Shown here: positions 42,676-53,627 of the stretch, piece by piece
How the letters are laid out: each line of letters starts with the position of its first letter
Position numbering within the stretch: position 1 is the stretch's first letter
Source: Nephrocerus scutellatus
Taxonomy: Eukaryota > Arthropoda > Insecta > Diptera > Pipunculidae
Direction of reading: 5' to 3'
Length of the DNA: 64,000 bases
NCBI GenBank assembly: GCA_947095585.1
Contig: OX352761.1
Span: 49,526,019-49,590,018 of the forward strand
Made by a program: the position numbers and the translations under genes
Notes under the pieces: generated by a model
The model's database searches: none
Seen by the model: only the letters and a program-made list of their open reading frames with translations
What the model was told of the DNA's origin: nothing

Positions 42676-45423
42676 ATCTCTAACGCAAAAGAGTTGTCTG
42701 TTTACTTCCAGAATGTAAGCGATATGCGGACAAAAACAGATCAACTCTTTTTATCTGCCTTTCTCAATGAATACGATGTAATCGCTTTGACTGAGACTTG
42801 GCTCCATGATCAAATACATGATTGCGAATTGCTTGATGATTCATATATTGTTTATCGGAAAGATCGTATACTCTCTTCAGTCGTTAGCCGAGTTAGTGGT
42901 GTGTTGATTGCCGTTAAGTCATCACTTATTAGCAAACAAATTCAACTCGCTAATCCATCTGATGAAGTTGAGCAGCTTGGTGTTACAGTGGGACGAAGTT
43001 CAAATGTTACACATGAAATTAACTTTGTTCTTAGTTATATTCGACCAACAAGTTCTCCTGATGTTTATCAAAAACACGTTGAAAACATTGAACAGCTTTC
43101 AACTAATTCTGAGGAAAATCAACATATCTGCGTTCTTGGTGATTTTAATGTTGGAGATGTTAATTGGCAAACTAATCTTGATTCCGATACACTTATTCCA
43201 TTTAACGTGTGTAAATCACATGAATCAATCTTGATAGATAATTTATATTCTATGAATTTTTATTAAATTAATAATATTAAAAATGATCTATTTAGAATTC
43301 TTGATTTAGAATTTGAATTTGATTTGAAACATAGTATACACCAATGTCTTCATCCATTATTGTCAAATTGTATTCATCATAAAGCTCTTGTAATATCATT
43401 TGATACATACATCTACTGCAACATTGAATGTAAAGACAATAGAATACGTTATGATTTCAAAAAAGCAAACTTTGCACATATAAATAATTACTTACTTAAT
43501 ATTAGTTGGGATTATATTATGGATAATGTTGACCTGAGAAATATGTTTAAAATTTTCACAAATGTTTTAAATGAAGCATTCAACCTATTTATTCCAAAGA
43601 AAAAAAGTAAATCTAATTTTAAATTGCCGTGGTATAATTTTAGACTAAGAAATCTGGAAAACATCAAGACCAAAGCTCAACAAGTTGCTAAATTAACTAA
43701 ATGTCAGGCTGATGTTCAGAATTTTAAAATACTTAGAAAAGAATTTGAATTATTAAACAAATTTCTTTATAAGCAATACATTTGGCAAGCAGAGTCCAGA
43801 ATTAAGTCAAATAGTAAATTCTTTTGGTTTTATTTAAATTCTTAAAGAAAAAGCTAAATTTTTCCTAATAGCATGGAGTACTCGGGTGAAGTTACCAACG
43901 ACATTAAATCTATATGTGATCTTTTTGCCAGGTATTATCAGGAAAATTATGATTTGACATTTTACACCAATTGCCAGAATGAGTATAATAATACTGACGA
44001 GATAATAGATCTTTGTAATAGAAAACTTTCTTTAGCTGAAGTTATAGAAGCACTCTTAGACATTGATGAAAAAAAGGTTGCTGGATTCGATTCTATACCA
44101 TCTCTAGTATTAAAGAGATGTGTTAATTCAATTTCAGTCCCACTTTTGAACATTTTTAATGAATCTTTAAGTAAGGGACACTTTCTAGATGAATGGAAAG
44201 TTTCATATTTAAATCCTATTTTCAAATCCGGTCGAAAACACCTTATTGAAAATTATAGACCTATTTGTAAATTGTCAGCGATTCCAAAGCTTTTTGAAAA
44301 ACTAGTTAAGAATAGACTGTATTTTGTTACAAAGAAAATTATTTCCCCATTTCAACATGGATTTATGACTGGTCGATCTACAGTCACAAATTTAACATGC
44401 TTTACTTCATTCTGTTGCCATGCATTAGAAAACAGCTTACAAGTCGATGTGCTGTACACGGATTTTTCTAAGGCTTTTGATAGGGTAGATCATAATTTAC
44501 TTTTAAAAAAGTTTATAAGCTTGGTATCCATGGCAATATGCATAAATGGTTGTCCTCATATTTAACAAACCGATTACAAATGGTCCGAATTGGAGAAACT
44601 TGCTCGAACGTCATCTTAACTAAGTCAAGAGTTCCACAAGGAAGCCATATCGGTCCAATTCTATTTTTACTTTTTGTAAATGATATTACCGAAAATTTTA
44701 AAAATTCAATGTGTCTCTTATATGCAGATGATTTAAAAATATTTAAAGAAGTAAAGACAGTCAGCGATTGTTTTGTGTTTCAAAACGAAATAAATAAGCT
44801 AAGTCAATGGTGTTTTCAAAATAAATTATATTTAAACTTTAATAAATGCAAGGTTTTTACAGTTATAACACCAGTATTATTCCAATATTCATATGAAGCT
44901 CAAATTTTTAAAAGAGTTTCAATTGTTAATGATTTTGGCGTTATATTTGATGAAAGATTGACATTTGGATCGCATATAGATTTCGTTGTTGCGAAGGCAA
45001 ACTCAATGAACGGATTTTTGAAACGTAATTCTAAAGACTTTAGAGACCCTTACACATTAAAATATTTATTTCTAATGTTAGTGAGACCAATTCTAGAATA
45101 TTGTTGTGTTGTTTGGTTTCCAATTTATAAAACCCACATTAATAGGATCGAAAGAATTCAAAAGAATTTTACTAAATACGCTTTAAGGCATTTTAATTGG
45201 TCTTGTAACTTGACACCCGATGTTTGTTTATTGATATGGAAAAATTAGAAAAACGTAGAAGATCCTCTTGTATTATTTTTATAAGGGATGTTCTGACATA
45301 TAATATTAACTGTCCTGAATTACTTTCTAAATTACCGATCAACATTCCTTCTAGACAACTAAGAAATAATTATTTATTTTATAATAATTTTCATAGAGCG
45401 AACTTCGGACAAAATGAGCCAAT
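42676..45423 (+). pseudogene. CR1-like LINE ORF2 (endonuclease-RT), multiple breaks
   Basis: The endonuclease runs 42676-43263: VYFQNVSDMRTKTDQLF, the glutamate motif ALTETWLHDQI and VLGDFNVGDVNW. In-frame TAA codons follow at about 43264 and 43843, each with the same frame continuing. RT has YRPICKLSAIPKLFEKLV, HGFMTGRSTVTNL and TDFSKAFDRVDHNLL, then a frameshift near 44520, then SRVPQGSHIGPILFLLF and the catalytic LLYADDLKIF. Another frameshift near 45230 precedes the C-terminal part (SRQLRNNYLFYNNFHRANFG), which reaches the Harbinger insertion. The last ~40 codons are at 46561-46660. Confidence 0.85.
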
Positions 45424-46557
45424 GACCCCTATTCCGGCGACAAAATTTTATCATGTTATATAAAATGAAAAATGCTATTTTGGTATTCCGGTCAATTTTA
45501 TTATTTTATGTTATTTTCTATGTTATTTTGATATAACATAAAAGTCATAAATTAGGTGCTTTTATGAAATGTTATAGACAAAAACTGAATCGAATATGTC
45601 AATATGACAGGGACAAATTGTTTTGTAACATTTGTTAAACTAGGTAAATAATTAAAATAAGTCGCCAAAATTAGAAAATTTCATACATTCCACGATATAC
45701 CACAGAACGAAACGAAAGACCTTCATTCCTGATTTATTTAGGATGATAAAATTTTCATCATTAGAATTCAATACCGCGCCAATCTACGGATGCTCCGAGA
45801 TGCAAGTGATCCTTATGGATTGCCCTCATTCCGATTCAAGAAATTGTTTAGGCTTAATAAGCGCACAGTGTAATTTTTAATTCTAAAGTTGGAGCTAATG
45901 TCACGGAAATCAACAATCCCCTTCAGAATTAAATTACTTTGTACTCTACATTTCTATGGTCATGGGTCATATCAGGGATTTTGTATGTATAATGACGTTG
46001 GGACCTGGATGTGTATGATGCGGAGGGCAAAGCGATTTTGTATGTAGAATGACGTTATGACCTGGATGTGTGTGATACGGCTGCATTTAACAAATTGACT
46101 AATTTATACCATATCTCTTGCACTGAATCATTGGAATCTTTTTTAGGAGGACTATGGATGATTCTCAAGAAATAATACGTATATATATACGTATATATCG
46201 GGGGTTGTTTTGAATTGGCGTGTAATTTTTTCTAAAATTTAATAAAATTTAAAGTGTAAATTACTAAAAATTACATAAAGAATAAAAACTATAAATAACA
46301 AAAAAAGTTTTTATACCGACCTATAATTGATGCCATTCTGTTAATATAAATATTTTTAAAAACTACGTATAGAAACACAAGAGAAAAAAATGCACTAGAT
46401 TTTTTTAATCTAATTGCACAAGATCATGTTACAGTAAAAGTTAAAATAACATACCCTGGTTAGAATACCGAATTAAAAAACATTTTATGCTACCTCGTTT
46501 TTAAAAATTATAACATAAGAAAATAACATAAAATTTTGAAATCCCTGAATACGGGCC
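45424..46557 (+). mobile_element. PIF/Harbinger-type DNA transposon, internally reduced
   Basis: A 1134-base insert flanked by aat (45421-45423 and 46558-46560). Ends read gacccctattccgg and, complemented, ggcccgtattcagg, and both are followed by a shared caaaatttta block, giving inverted repeats of about 25 bases. It splits LINE ORF2 cleanly. Inside is a plus-strand Harbinger transposase fragment (LRDASDPYGLPSFRFKKLF, 45790-45850). A ~50-base imperfect direct repeat (ttttgtatgt...cctggatgtgt) is at about 45975-46080. Confidence 0.82.
45781..45990 (+). pseudogene. Harbinger transposase N-terminal fragment
   Basis: Reads LRDASDPYGLPSFRFKKLF, then FRLNKRTV, then after a stop TIPFRIKLLCTLHFYGHGSY. 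This order is the helical N-terminal domain of PIF/Harbinger nucleases. The catalytic DDE part is absent from this element, but catalytic-domain relics are present at 40646-41020 and 48280-48660. Whether they come from the same family cannot be decided without overlap. Confidence 0.7.
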
Positions 46558-46680
46558 AATATCTAGATGTATAAAATTTTATAACTATATCTGCAATCAT
46601 GTTGACGGCATTTTACTATCTAGAAATGAATTTAAAAACTTAATTAAATTTTTTTTTGATATAACTTATTTTTATTGCGA

Positions 46681-46794
46681 GCCCGAAGGGCGAAGCTAAT
46701 AACCAGAAGACAAGAAAACTTTTCTAGCGTACGTGTGTGGGTTTGTCAGTTTGTCCGATTGTATATCGCGACTTCTACCAGTCAGAATTTGATG
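46681..46794. other. Junction between CR1-like LINE and minisatellite
   Basis: Sequence gcgagcccgaagggcgaagc followed by ctaataaccagaagac and tgtgtgggtttgtcagtttg. It could be the LINE 3' terminus or the edge of another repeat that carries the minisatellite. No coding content. Confidence 0.35.
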
Positions 46795-47720
46795 GGACTT
46801 GTTTTAAAACAATTGGTAAGCGCTTGGCTTGCGATGACGTGAGGCGTGTCACGTGTTGCGCGTCGCGTGTGGCGCGTGTAACTTTTTTTTTTAAAATACT
46901 TGTTTTAAACTTGGCTCGAGATGACGTGAGGCGTGTCACGTGTTGCGCGTCGCGTGTGGCGCGTGTAATTTTTTTTTTTTTAAATACTTGTTTTAAATCT
47001 TGGCTTGCGATGACGTGACACATGTCGCGCGTCGCGTTTGGCGCGTGTAATTTTTTTTTTTTTTAATAATTGTTTTAAAACTTAACTTGCGATAACTTGA
47101 CGCGTGTTACGTGACGCGTGTGGCGCGTGTAAATTTGTTTTATTTTTTTTAAATACCAGTTTTATAACTTGTCTTGCTATAACGTGACGCGTGTCGCATG
47201 TGGCGCGTGTAATTTTTTTTTTTAAATTACTTGTTTTAAACCTTGGCTCGCGATGACGTGAGGCGTGTCACGTGTTGCGCGTGTAATTTTTTTTATTAAA
47301 TACTTGTTTTAAATCTTGGCTGGCGATGACGTCGCGCGTCGCGTAGCGCGTGTAATTTTTTTTTTTAAAATAATTGTTTTAAAACTTGACTTGCGATAAC
47401 TTGACGCGTGTGGTGCGTGTAAATTTTTTTTTTTTTAAATACCAGTTTTAAATCTTGGCTTGCTATGACGTGACGCGTGTCGCGTGTGGCGCGTGTAATT
47501 TTTTTTTAAATTACTTGTTTTAAAACTTGGCTCGCGATGACGTGAGGCGTGTCACGTGTTGCGCGTCGCGTGTAATTTTTTTTCTTTTCTAATTACTTGT
47601 TTTAAATCTTGGCTTACGATGACGTGACACATGTCGCGCTTTTTGTTTTTTTTTATAAATACTTATAAAAACTTGTTTTAAAACAATTGTTAAGCGCTCA
47701 GCTTGCGATGGTGTAATTTT
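46795..47720. repeat. CG-rich minisatellite, about 12 units
   Basis: Units of about 65-110 bases each have a GC-rich part (cttggcttgcgatgacgtg, then variants of aggcgtgtcacgtgttgcgcg and gtggcgcgtgtaa) followed by a T-run and aaatacttgttttaaa. Unit starts are near 46826, 46910, 46998, 47080, 47168, 47233, 47315, 47385, 47456, 47526, 47609 and 47698. Variants alternate (gatgacgtgagg, gataacttgacg, tatgacgtgacg), suggesting higher-order amplification. Frames through it are not genes. Confidence 0.93.
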
Positions 47721-47805
47721 AAGTTTTTTTGTTATTCATAGGGGTTAGGAGAAAAAAAATGTTTTTTTTTTTTTAGTATAATCCATTTAAGATAATTCAT
47801 ATATA

Positions 47806-48123
47806 TTTCTTGGTGGGCATAACAGAACATTTGGATGATTTGAACTTAAAACTTCAAAGCGAAAACAAATTAATCTGGGCTGAGAAAAGCAATTAATAAA
47901 TGGCGATGTTACACATTTTCTGGAAGTTAAAAATACCTACCCTTTGAACAAAAATGTGCAGAAATGTGCGAATAATACACAAAATTTATCAGAAGCCCTT
48001 GGGTGATTTCGTGAAACATCGTGTGTCTATTACCGACCGAAATTAACCAGAAAAATCAATTTTCACATTAAAATTTTGCATTGAAATTATATTTTTTTAA
48101 TTTCTGTATTTTAAATTTTGTGT
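47806..48123 (+). pseudogene. hAT transposase relic 3
   Basis: Near copy of 37916-38143 (ITEHLDDLNLKL) with about 147 additional bases (47856-48002) absent from relic 1. That extra part reads like the continuation of a hAT transposase (QSENKLIWAEKSN, PLNKNVQKCANN). So relic 1 has a deletion. It is the left part of the block paralogous to 37.9-41.0 kb. Confidence 0.7.
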
Positions 48124-48279
48124 AACTAAATACATTTTTTTAAGGCTCTTGTTTGTTTGGCGAATTTTGAAATCGGCTCTCTCATGTTTTTCAGTTGCCC
48201 AGCGGTCTAAAGGATAGCCAAAATTGCCCATACACAGTTTAAGCTATTATTCTTGTTTTCAATCTAATTATATGCCAAC
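48124..48279. repeat. Paralogous flank with empty hAT site
   Basis: Matches 38506-38596 joined directly to 40569-40645. The sequence cccagcggtctaaaggatag reads through the point where the 38597-40560 hAT element sits in the other copy, and a single gtctaaag is present at about 48206-48213. Confidence 0.9.
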
Positions 48280-48660
48280 TTACCTAAAATTCAGGACGAC
48301 TTGTCTCCACTATCGTAACTTTGTTTTAGGAAAGCTCTTTCATAACTTAGACCCCAAAAATGAGAGTCATGCGATGTGCCTCCAAATCGACCATTCACTG
48401 ATCTTATGGTCATTGTGTAGTCTAATTTTAAAAAATATAAGTATAGGTATCGCAAATATTTTATATGAACTAACCACCTTTTAATGAATGCTGTTTGAGT
48501 TTTCAATTGAAAAACAGCTGATCACTAGTAGCCGGTCATACTATTTGAATATGTGTCCCATCCACTACTCCAGGTATTCCAGGCTATTCCCAAAAATGCC
48601 TTTTTAACTTTTTTCTCCCTCCGTCATTTCAAAATTGATGTTTCGGGCACATTCCTTTTT
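48280..48660 (-). pseudogene. PIF/Harbinger transposase relic 2
   Basis: Near copy of 40646-41020: NGRFGGTSHDSHFWGL, SYDSGDK and, further up the minus strand, GIPGVVDGTH. It differs from relic 1 by a ~12-base insertion (YLYLY near 48440) and a few substitutions. It is cut on the right by J1 copy 4 at about 48680. Confidence 0.75.
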
Positions 48661-48689
48661 CCATTGCACAAAAAACATCAACTGGCCTT

Positions 48690-51295
48690 CTTCTTCTTCT
48701 CGTAGAAGGAGGCGTCTTGATTATTAAGGATGTCGTTGTATCTAGCTATATGAATCCTCTGATGTTTATATAGCGGTGGCTTGGCTCGATTTCCTCGATT
48801 CTCAGTCCTTGCATCTCTGGACTTGGATGTGTTTCTAACCCATCAACGAATTTCTTTGCCATTTTGAACAAGTGGTCGGTTATTGGCAGCAGACCTGCCG
48901 CGTCGTAAAGCCTATTACTCGAGACAAATGTGTTACTATTTGGCACCCTCCAGAGTCCTGTACATATTCTCAGTACCTTTCTTTCGAATATGGAGATCTT
49001 CTTCATCGCTGTTGGTGACACGGTGAACCATATGGGATAGCCATTGGCCAGTGATACCTGATGAGCTGCTTGTAGATGAGCAGCCTGGTGTTGTTGGACA
49101 GTCCGTTTCGTCTTCTTAGGAGCGGGTGCACCAAATGAAGAGCATTGTTAGCTTTTTTAACCGTTACATCGATGTGCTTGTTGAACTTAAGCCTATCCGT
49201 GAAGTTGATTCCCAGGTACTTTGTTTCTGACTTGGTGTTAATAATTGTGTTGTCTGGAAGAGTGATTTTTAAGCCTCTGTATTGGTGGGTTGATCCGCCG
49301 TGTAGATGTTGAAAAGGACTGGGACAAGTCTGGAACCTTGAGGAACTCCGGCTTTAATCCCTTTCCTAGTGGATGAGTCGCCAAAAATCTGGAGGCCTAT
49401 TATGAACTTGATGCGAAGCGGATCGCATTTCGCATTTTTGTATTATGAAACACCTTGTTCGCATTAAATCCGCTCTTTGTCGAATGATGCGCCAAATTAT
49501 AGAAAAAGAAAGCGGATTTTTTGCGAAAATAAAACGTCAAATGCGACTGCTCAATAGCAGGCGGATATCGCATTTGAGTAGTGAAATATTATTTTGTGCG
49601 GCGATAAAATGTAAATAAATGTTAATTAATATTTTTATATAAATAATTGAAAATGTTTTTTATTACACTAAAATATGTATATAGGATTTAGGACCACCAC
49701 TCCGAAGCAATTTCAGATTATCGACGACTTCATGTTGAAAAATGAAGGGCTAGCTAAAAACAAATGTTTAAATAATTCCTTAGACAGTCGGAAAAGCCGT
49801 TTAAATCTGCAATAGAATTAAATTAATAAAATAATAGGTAGTGTTAATAATAAACTAACTTCTTCTCGGGAATATCCAAAGGACATGATTCCTTCCGCAA
49901 TACATTTCTTCTGATTCTCGTATTATTTATAGTTTCCTCTTCTTCATCCTCATCACAGTAAAAATATAAATACTCGAACAAACAATAACAATTAACCTCA
50001 CTTATTACAATAATTTGACAGAAAATAAATTTCCCAAATAAGGGAAATGCGATATGCGATAATGATATTTCATAATAAGCTCTTACGAAGCGGATCGGAT
50101 TTGTTGAATCGCAAAAAATGCGAAATGCGAACCGCTTCGCATCAAGTTGATAATAGGCCTCCTGTACAAAAAATACCCTGTGAAAGAGATTTTTAATTAT
50201 TTTTACAATATAATTGGGGAGGCCAAATCTAATAAGTTTGAACAGTAGCCTGTTGATCCATACACTATCGAAGGCTTTTTCGATGTCTAGTAAACAGGCT
50301 ACTGTACTGCTTTTAACGTTCAGTCCTCGAGTGACGTTGCTGTGAAGTTTCAGCAGAGTGTGCATCGTAGAGCGCTTCTCTCGGAAACCGAATTGAAAGG
50401 AAGGAATAAGGCTTCTTTCAGAACAAAACGTATTGATCTTTTTACGGATCAAAGACTCGAATACTTTACTGATACAACACAGTAAAGCTATTGGACGGTA
50501 ACCAGTTACGCTTGAGCGGTCAGTTTTCTTGGGTACTGGTACTACTTTGGCCACCTTCCAGTTGTCTGGAAAGTAACCATTGTTAAGGCAATTGTTGAAA
50601 ATGATGGTTAACATCAAGATTGCCATACCCGGTAACTTTTTAAGCAAAAAGTTAGAAATCCCGTCAATGCCCGATGATTTTTTTGAGTTTCCACTCATTA
50701 TTAAATCGCTGTTTTGGTAAACATTTCAATGTCTACGGGCGCTCTAGCGGGGGTATCTTCACTAAACCGCACTACAGGATTACTTGTAGAAGTGGTGTAC
50801 AAGACTTTCCACCTCTTCCAAAAAAATCTGCAATATGCGTTGGTGGTCGGTCCGTAAAGCTCCTTTCAAAATGGCAGGCAAAGGCTTCGGCTTTTTCAAC
50901 AGGACTGGATGCTACTTGATCTCCAAACGTGATACTCTCTGGAATTGAAATACGCTTTCCGACCAGAGAGTTCTTCTTCTTAAAAGCATTAGGACCTGGT
51001 TTGATGTTCTGGAGTCGTTTGGTCAGGTCATCTTCCTGGTACCTCCGCATTGCTTGACGAAACATGTTCACTGTACAGCGAAAGTACAGACTGGTATTCG
51101 TCGTTGACTGTATTAAGAGTCCTGTTAAAAATCCTCTACAGGCGCTTCCTCAACCGTTGCTTGTGAGCATATATTGCCTGTATATGCCCAGGCAGGTGTT
51201 GGAAGCGATCCCTGCTGGTGCGTATTGTTTTCTGCCGATCGATGGCTGTGTTTACCGCATTCTCGAAATTTCTGATAGCATCATCAACTGGCTAC
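48690..51295 (-). pseudogene. J1 copy 4 ORF2 remnant
   Basis: From high to low coordinate: end of the endonuclease-RT connector (DRFQHLPGHIQAIYAHKQRL), KRLQNIKPGPNAFKKKNSL, RT from 50698 (GIDGISNFLLKKLPGMAIL, YRPIALLCCISKVFESLI, FGFREKRSTMHTLLKLH, LLDIEKAFDSVW), the inverted-repeat insert, then AGVPQGSRLVPVLF, after which the FADD region is deleted. The C-terminal part is open 49021-48746 (VLRICTGLWRVPNSNTF). The endonuclease is missing. Several frameshifts. Confidence 0.85.
49391..50162. mobile_element. 772-bp DNA element with long inverted termini
   Basis: Ends are nearly perfect inverted repeats of about 48 bases: the left starts ggaggcctattatgaacttg and the right, complemented, ggaggcctattatcaacttg. 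Both continue atgcgaagcgg. Sub-repeats of gaagcgg/gcgaaatgcg lie further in on both sides. It interrupts J1 copy 4 RT between FFVQ and IFGDSS. No transposase frame; the interior is AT-rich. Superfamily not recognised. Confidence 0.8.
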
Positions 51296-51490
51296 GGACG
51301 CTTCAGCATCCGTTTCCTCGACAACGCTCATGGTTTCCTCCTCTGATGTCGTTGAATCGCACAGCTGGTTCACTTCATCCAGCCGTTGGTACAACGGCAA
51401 GAAGAAATCCCCACCATGGTGGTAACTTGTTGCTTAATTAAGGATAAGACCTCGTTGACTTTTTCCTTCCTTTTTGCCTTTTTCCGCATT
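51296..51490 (-). pseudogene. J1 copy 4 ORF1 N-terminus
   Basis: Starts MRKKAKRKEKVNEVLSLI at 51490. It loses frame after about 25 codons and reaches the acidic segment, where it joins ORF2 at ccag|ttgatgatgc, removing zinc knuckles and endonuclease. Neither side of the junction has splice-site consensus, so a genomic or reverse-transcription deletion is likelier than splicing. Confidence 0.75.
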
Positions 51491-51690
51491 TTATAGGGCT
51501 GATTGAAAGGAAAACCTTTTCTGAAAATAAATTCTAATAACTAGAAAAGAAAAATCTTCCTGAAATTAAAAAATAAAAAAGTAGCAGGTAGCGAAATGCT
51601 CGCTTTTGGGTTTTTTTTAATCGGTAGCAGGTAGCTAGACGATATGATGCGTGATCTGCGTGTGCTCGTGTTGAGCGCTCGATGATGACT

Positions 51691-51961
51691 GTTATTTTTG
51701 ACACTGTTTGTTGTGCAAGTCCGCATATCTGTACCCACCAATTAGATGTTGGTAGCCACCCGTTATCACCAAAACCTTGATAATATTTGGAATAGAAGTT
51801 TGCCTTCGGCGAATGCTTAATTCGCTTAATATATTGTTTAGCAAATATATAAAGGCACTGTTGACAGCCGAACATTTTTTACAAACCGAAATGAAATAAT
51901 TTGATTACAAATACCTTTAAATACATTCTAAGCAAACCTCTTGTCATGACGCTGATCAATT
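51691..51961. other. Unassigned, possible LTR fragment
   Basis: AT-rich. A tatataaaggcactgttgac segment at about 51846 resembles a promoter start region, followed by aaatacattctaag. No coding content or repeat partner in the window. Confidence 0.25.
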
Positions 51962-51964
51962 TCA

Positions 51965-52078
51965 GCTCATGAAATATCTTGAAACCTACGAAATCCTTAG
52001 TGACCGGCAGTATGGATTTCGTAGGCAACGTTCTACCTCCATTATATTGGATTTATCTCGAATTCTTCTTCGCTGAAT
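51965..52078 (+). pseudogene. LINE reverse transcriptase fragment
   Basis: A short open piece reading KYLETYEILSDRQYGFRRQR followed by STSIILDLSR, the RT fingers motif (LSxxQYGFRxxRST) of Jockey/R1-type LINEs. About 35 codons survive. Confidence 0.65.
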
Positions 52079-52599
52079 TTGATCATTGCGATCCTGTTTT
52101 TTTTTTCTCGATTAAAAACCAAAGCGCAACACTGTACAATCAAACCGGAATAGGCCTAAACTTGCACCATACCACCTCTGGTCGGAATCCAGCATATTGT
52201 GTTGGTTGCGGAAGAAACCGTCTAGACTTAAACCCTACGTCGCAAACTAGGTGCGAAAGACCCGGGAGTTGACGATCTGCGCAGAACCCAGCTGATTGCG
52301 ATATTCGAGACCTTGGGACCTCGGAACTCCTTTAACACTCGTTGTGGTGGTAAGGTCCAATTTAGCTCACAAACGGACCGCTACCCTTAGGCCCACCCGG
52401 GCAGCTCCACACCGACGACATGGCACAAGTGGCAGAGGAACTGAAGACTTCACTCTTCACTGGCATGGCTATCACCAGGATTGAGCTGAAAACACGCACC
52501 GAGCTTGGGTCATCATTCCGTTGACCGAGCGCTTCTGTACGCTACACCGCTTACTTTACACTACATCATGCTTCGTTGGTAAAGCACCTATCGCCATCT
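52079..52599. other. Unassigned, probably BEL/Pao interior
   Basis: GC-richer than its neighbours and contiguous with BEL integrase sequence to the right. Short frames include cysteine pairs (YCVGCGRN), but I see no motif strong enough to name a domain. Confidence 0.3.
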
Positions 52600-53260
52600 A
52601 TTGAAGATGCCAGTGGTCGGAGCGGATGAGCTTGACCACGCATTGGAACGACTTATCATCATGGAGCAAGCTGCCACCTTCCCTTATGAGGTTCAGCAGC
52701 TGCGCACGAGGTAACCAGTGTCAAGTAGCAGCCCGTTACTCTTACTGAACCCTTACCTGGATACTTGGCAAGTTCTTCGAGTAGGAGGTCTACTCACGCC
52801 GCATGAACAGCGGTATCCCATCGTATTTCCAAAAACTCTTGCCTTGGTTTTGTTACTGATTAGCCTTTCTTACTGAATTCAACGTGGACGACAAACTGTG
52901 CGGACTTTGCTGCACAAATGCATCACCTGTTGACGATACCGCGGAGCGGTCTTCAAACAGCAAATGGCTTCGTAACTCAGCCAAGGAGTCAACTCAGCAC
53001 GTCCGTTCCTGGCCTCTGGAGTCGACTACTTTGGTCCTTTCTCTGTCCGAGTTGGTACTAAATGATCACGCACAAAGGTTTAAAGAGCTACTGGGCTCTC
53101 TTCATTTGCGTGGCCACGAATGCTCTACACATCGAGGTAATTGAATTAATTCTCATCCCAGGCTTTCATGGATGCCTTTACCCGATTCACCAGCATGTTC
53201 AGATCTGTACAGCGACAATGGAACTGCATTCGCCGTTACTTATAACTTCATACCTTCTAA
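52600..53260 (+). pseudogene. BEL/Pao integrase remnant
   Basis: In successive frames: DELDHALERLIIMEQAATFP (start of the pre-integrase region), LNPYLDTWQVLRVGGLLTP and ERYPIVFPKTLAL-like sequence preceding the zinc-binding domain, HKCITC-like cysteines at about 52900, ASGVDYFGPFSVRVG with the first catalytic aspartate (about 53020), and AFMDAFTRFTS and a DNGT-like string (about 53165-53225). The order matches BEL/Pao pol. Many frame changes. Confidence 0.72.
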
Positions 53261-53627
53261 GTTGTCCGTTGTTTTGAAATTGAATAAAGCAGTAGTTTTT
53301 CGAATAATTCTGTTGTACTTTATCATAACTTTCGTATTTACATCCCGATTTTTTAATTGATCTCCCCATTGACGTTCGGAAGTCAAATCCCTAAATCTTT
53401 TGCATCAAGAAGCTACGCTTAGCGGTTATTGATTTTTTGATAACGGATATACATACATACCAATAAATACATATAAGGAAAATGTGTTTTATATATTAGA
53501 TATGAGTTCTCCATTTCTTGGAACAGAACAATTGTTCATTTATTACTTATTTTTAACTTTAACCACAGTTCTGCAAACGCGATTTCCTCATAGGCCTCTA
53601 AAATCAAGAATAAATTAACATCTGCTG
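53261..53627. other. Unassigned AT-rich stretch between BEL remnant and hnRNP 3' region
   Basis: Contains ttgaataaagcagtag and later gttctgcaaacgcgatttcc. The aataaa near 53282 could be part of a BEL LTR polyadenylation region. Nothing coding. Confidence 0.3.

Larger units (their letters stand above)
41661..46680 (+). mobile_element. CR1-like (Jockey superfamily) LINE, broken, with Harbinger insertion
   Basis: Starts at about 41661 in the hAT relic and has a ~50-base leader, ORF1 with a PHD-like finger, and ORF2 with endonuclease and RT. The ORF2 C-terminus is interrupted by a Harbinger element (45424-46557). Removing that element rejoins GQNEP to ISRCIKFYNYI in frame. The 3' end lies somewhere after 46660. 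It has in-frame stops and frameshifts throughout ORF2. Confidence 0.82.
48680..51690 (-). mobile_element. Jockey-clade LINE J1-related, copy 4 (diverged, minus strand)
   Basis: The 5' end is at 51690 (complement of the J1 start, cgctcgatgatgact). It has the leader, the first part of ORF1 fused by deletion to ORF2 near 51295, and ORF2 to about 48690. There is no 3' UTR or poly(A). It is more diverged from copies A, C and D than they are from each other. A 772-base inverted-repeat element interrupts the RT. The flank aacatcaac before it and ttatttttgacactg after it are contiguous at 41030, an apparent empty site. Confidence 0.85.

Noticed and set aside
46737..47023. Reading frames on both strands in the CG-rich repeat
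   Set aside because: They follow the minisatellite period and have no domain.
46795..47720. CRISPR-like repeat-spacer pattern
   Set aside because: Units vary in length and the 'spacers' are poly-T; eukaryotic minisatellite with no cas genes.
51285..51305. Splicing as the cause of the ORF1-ORF2 fusion in J1 copy 4
   Set aside because: No GT donor or AG acceptor at the joint.
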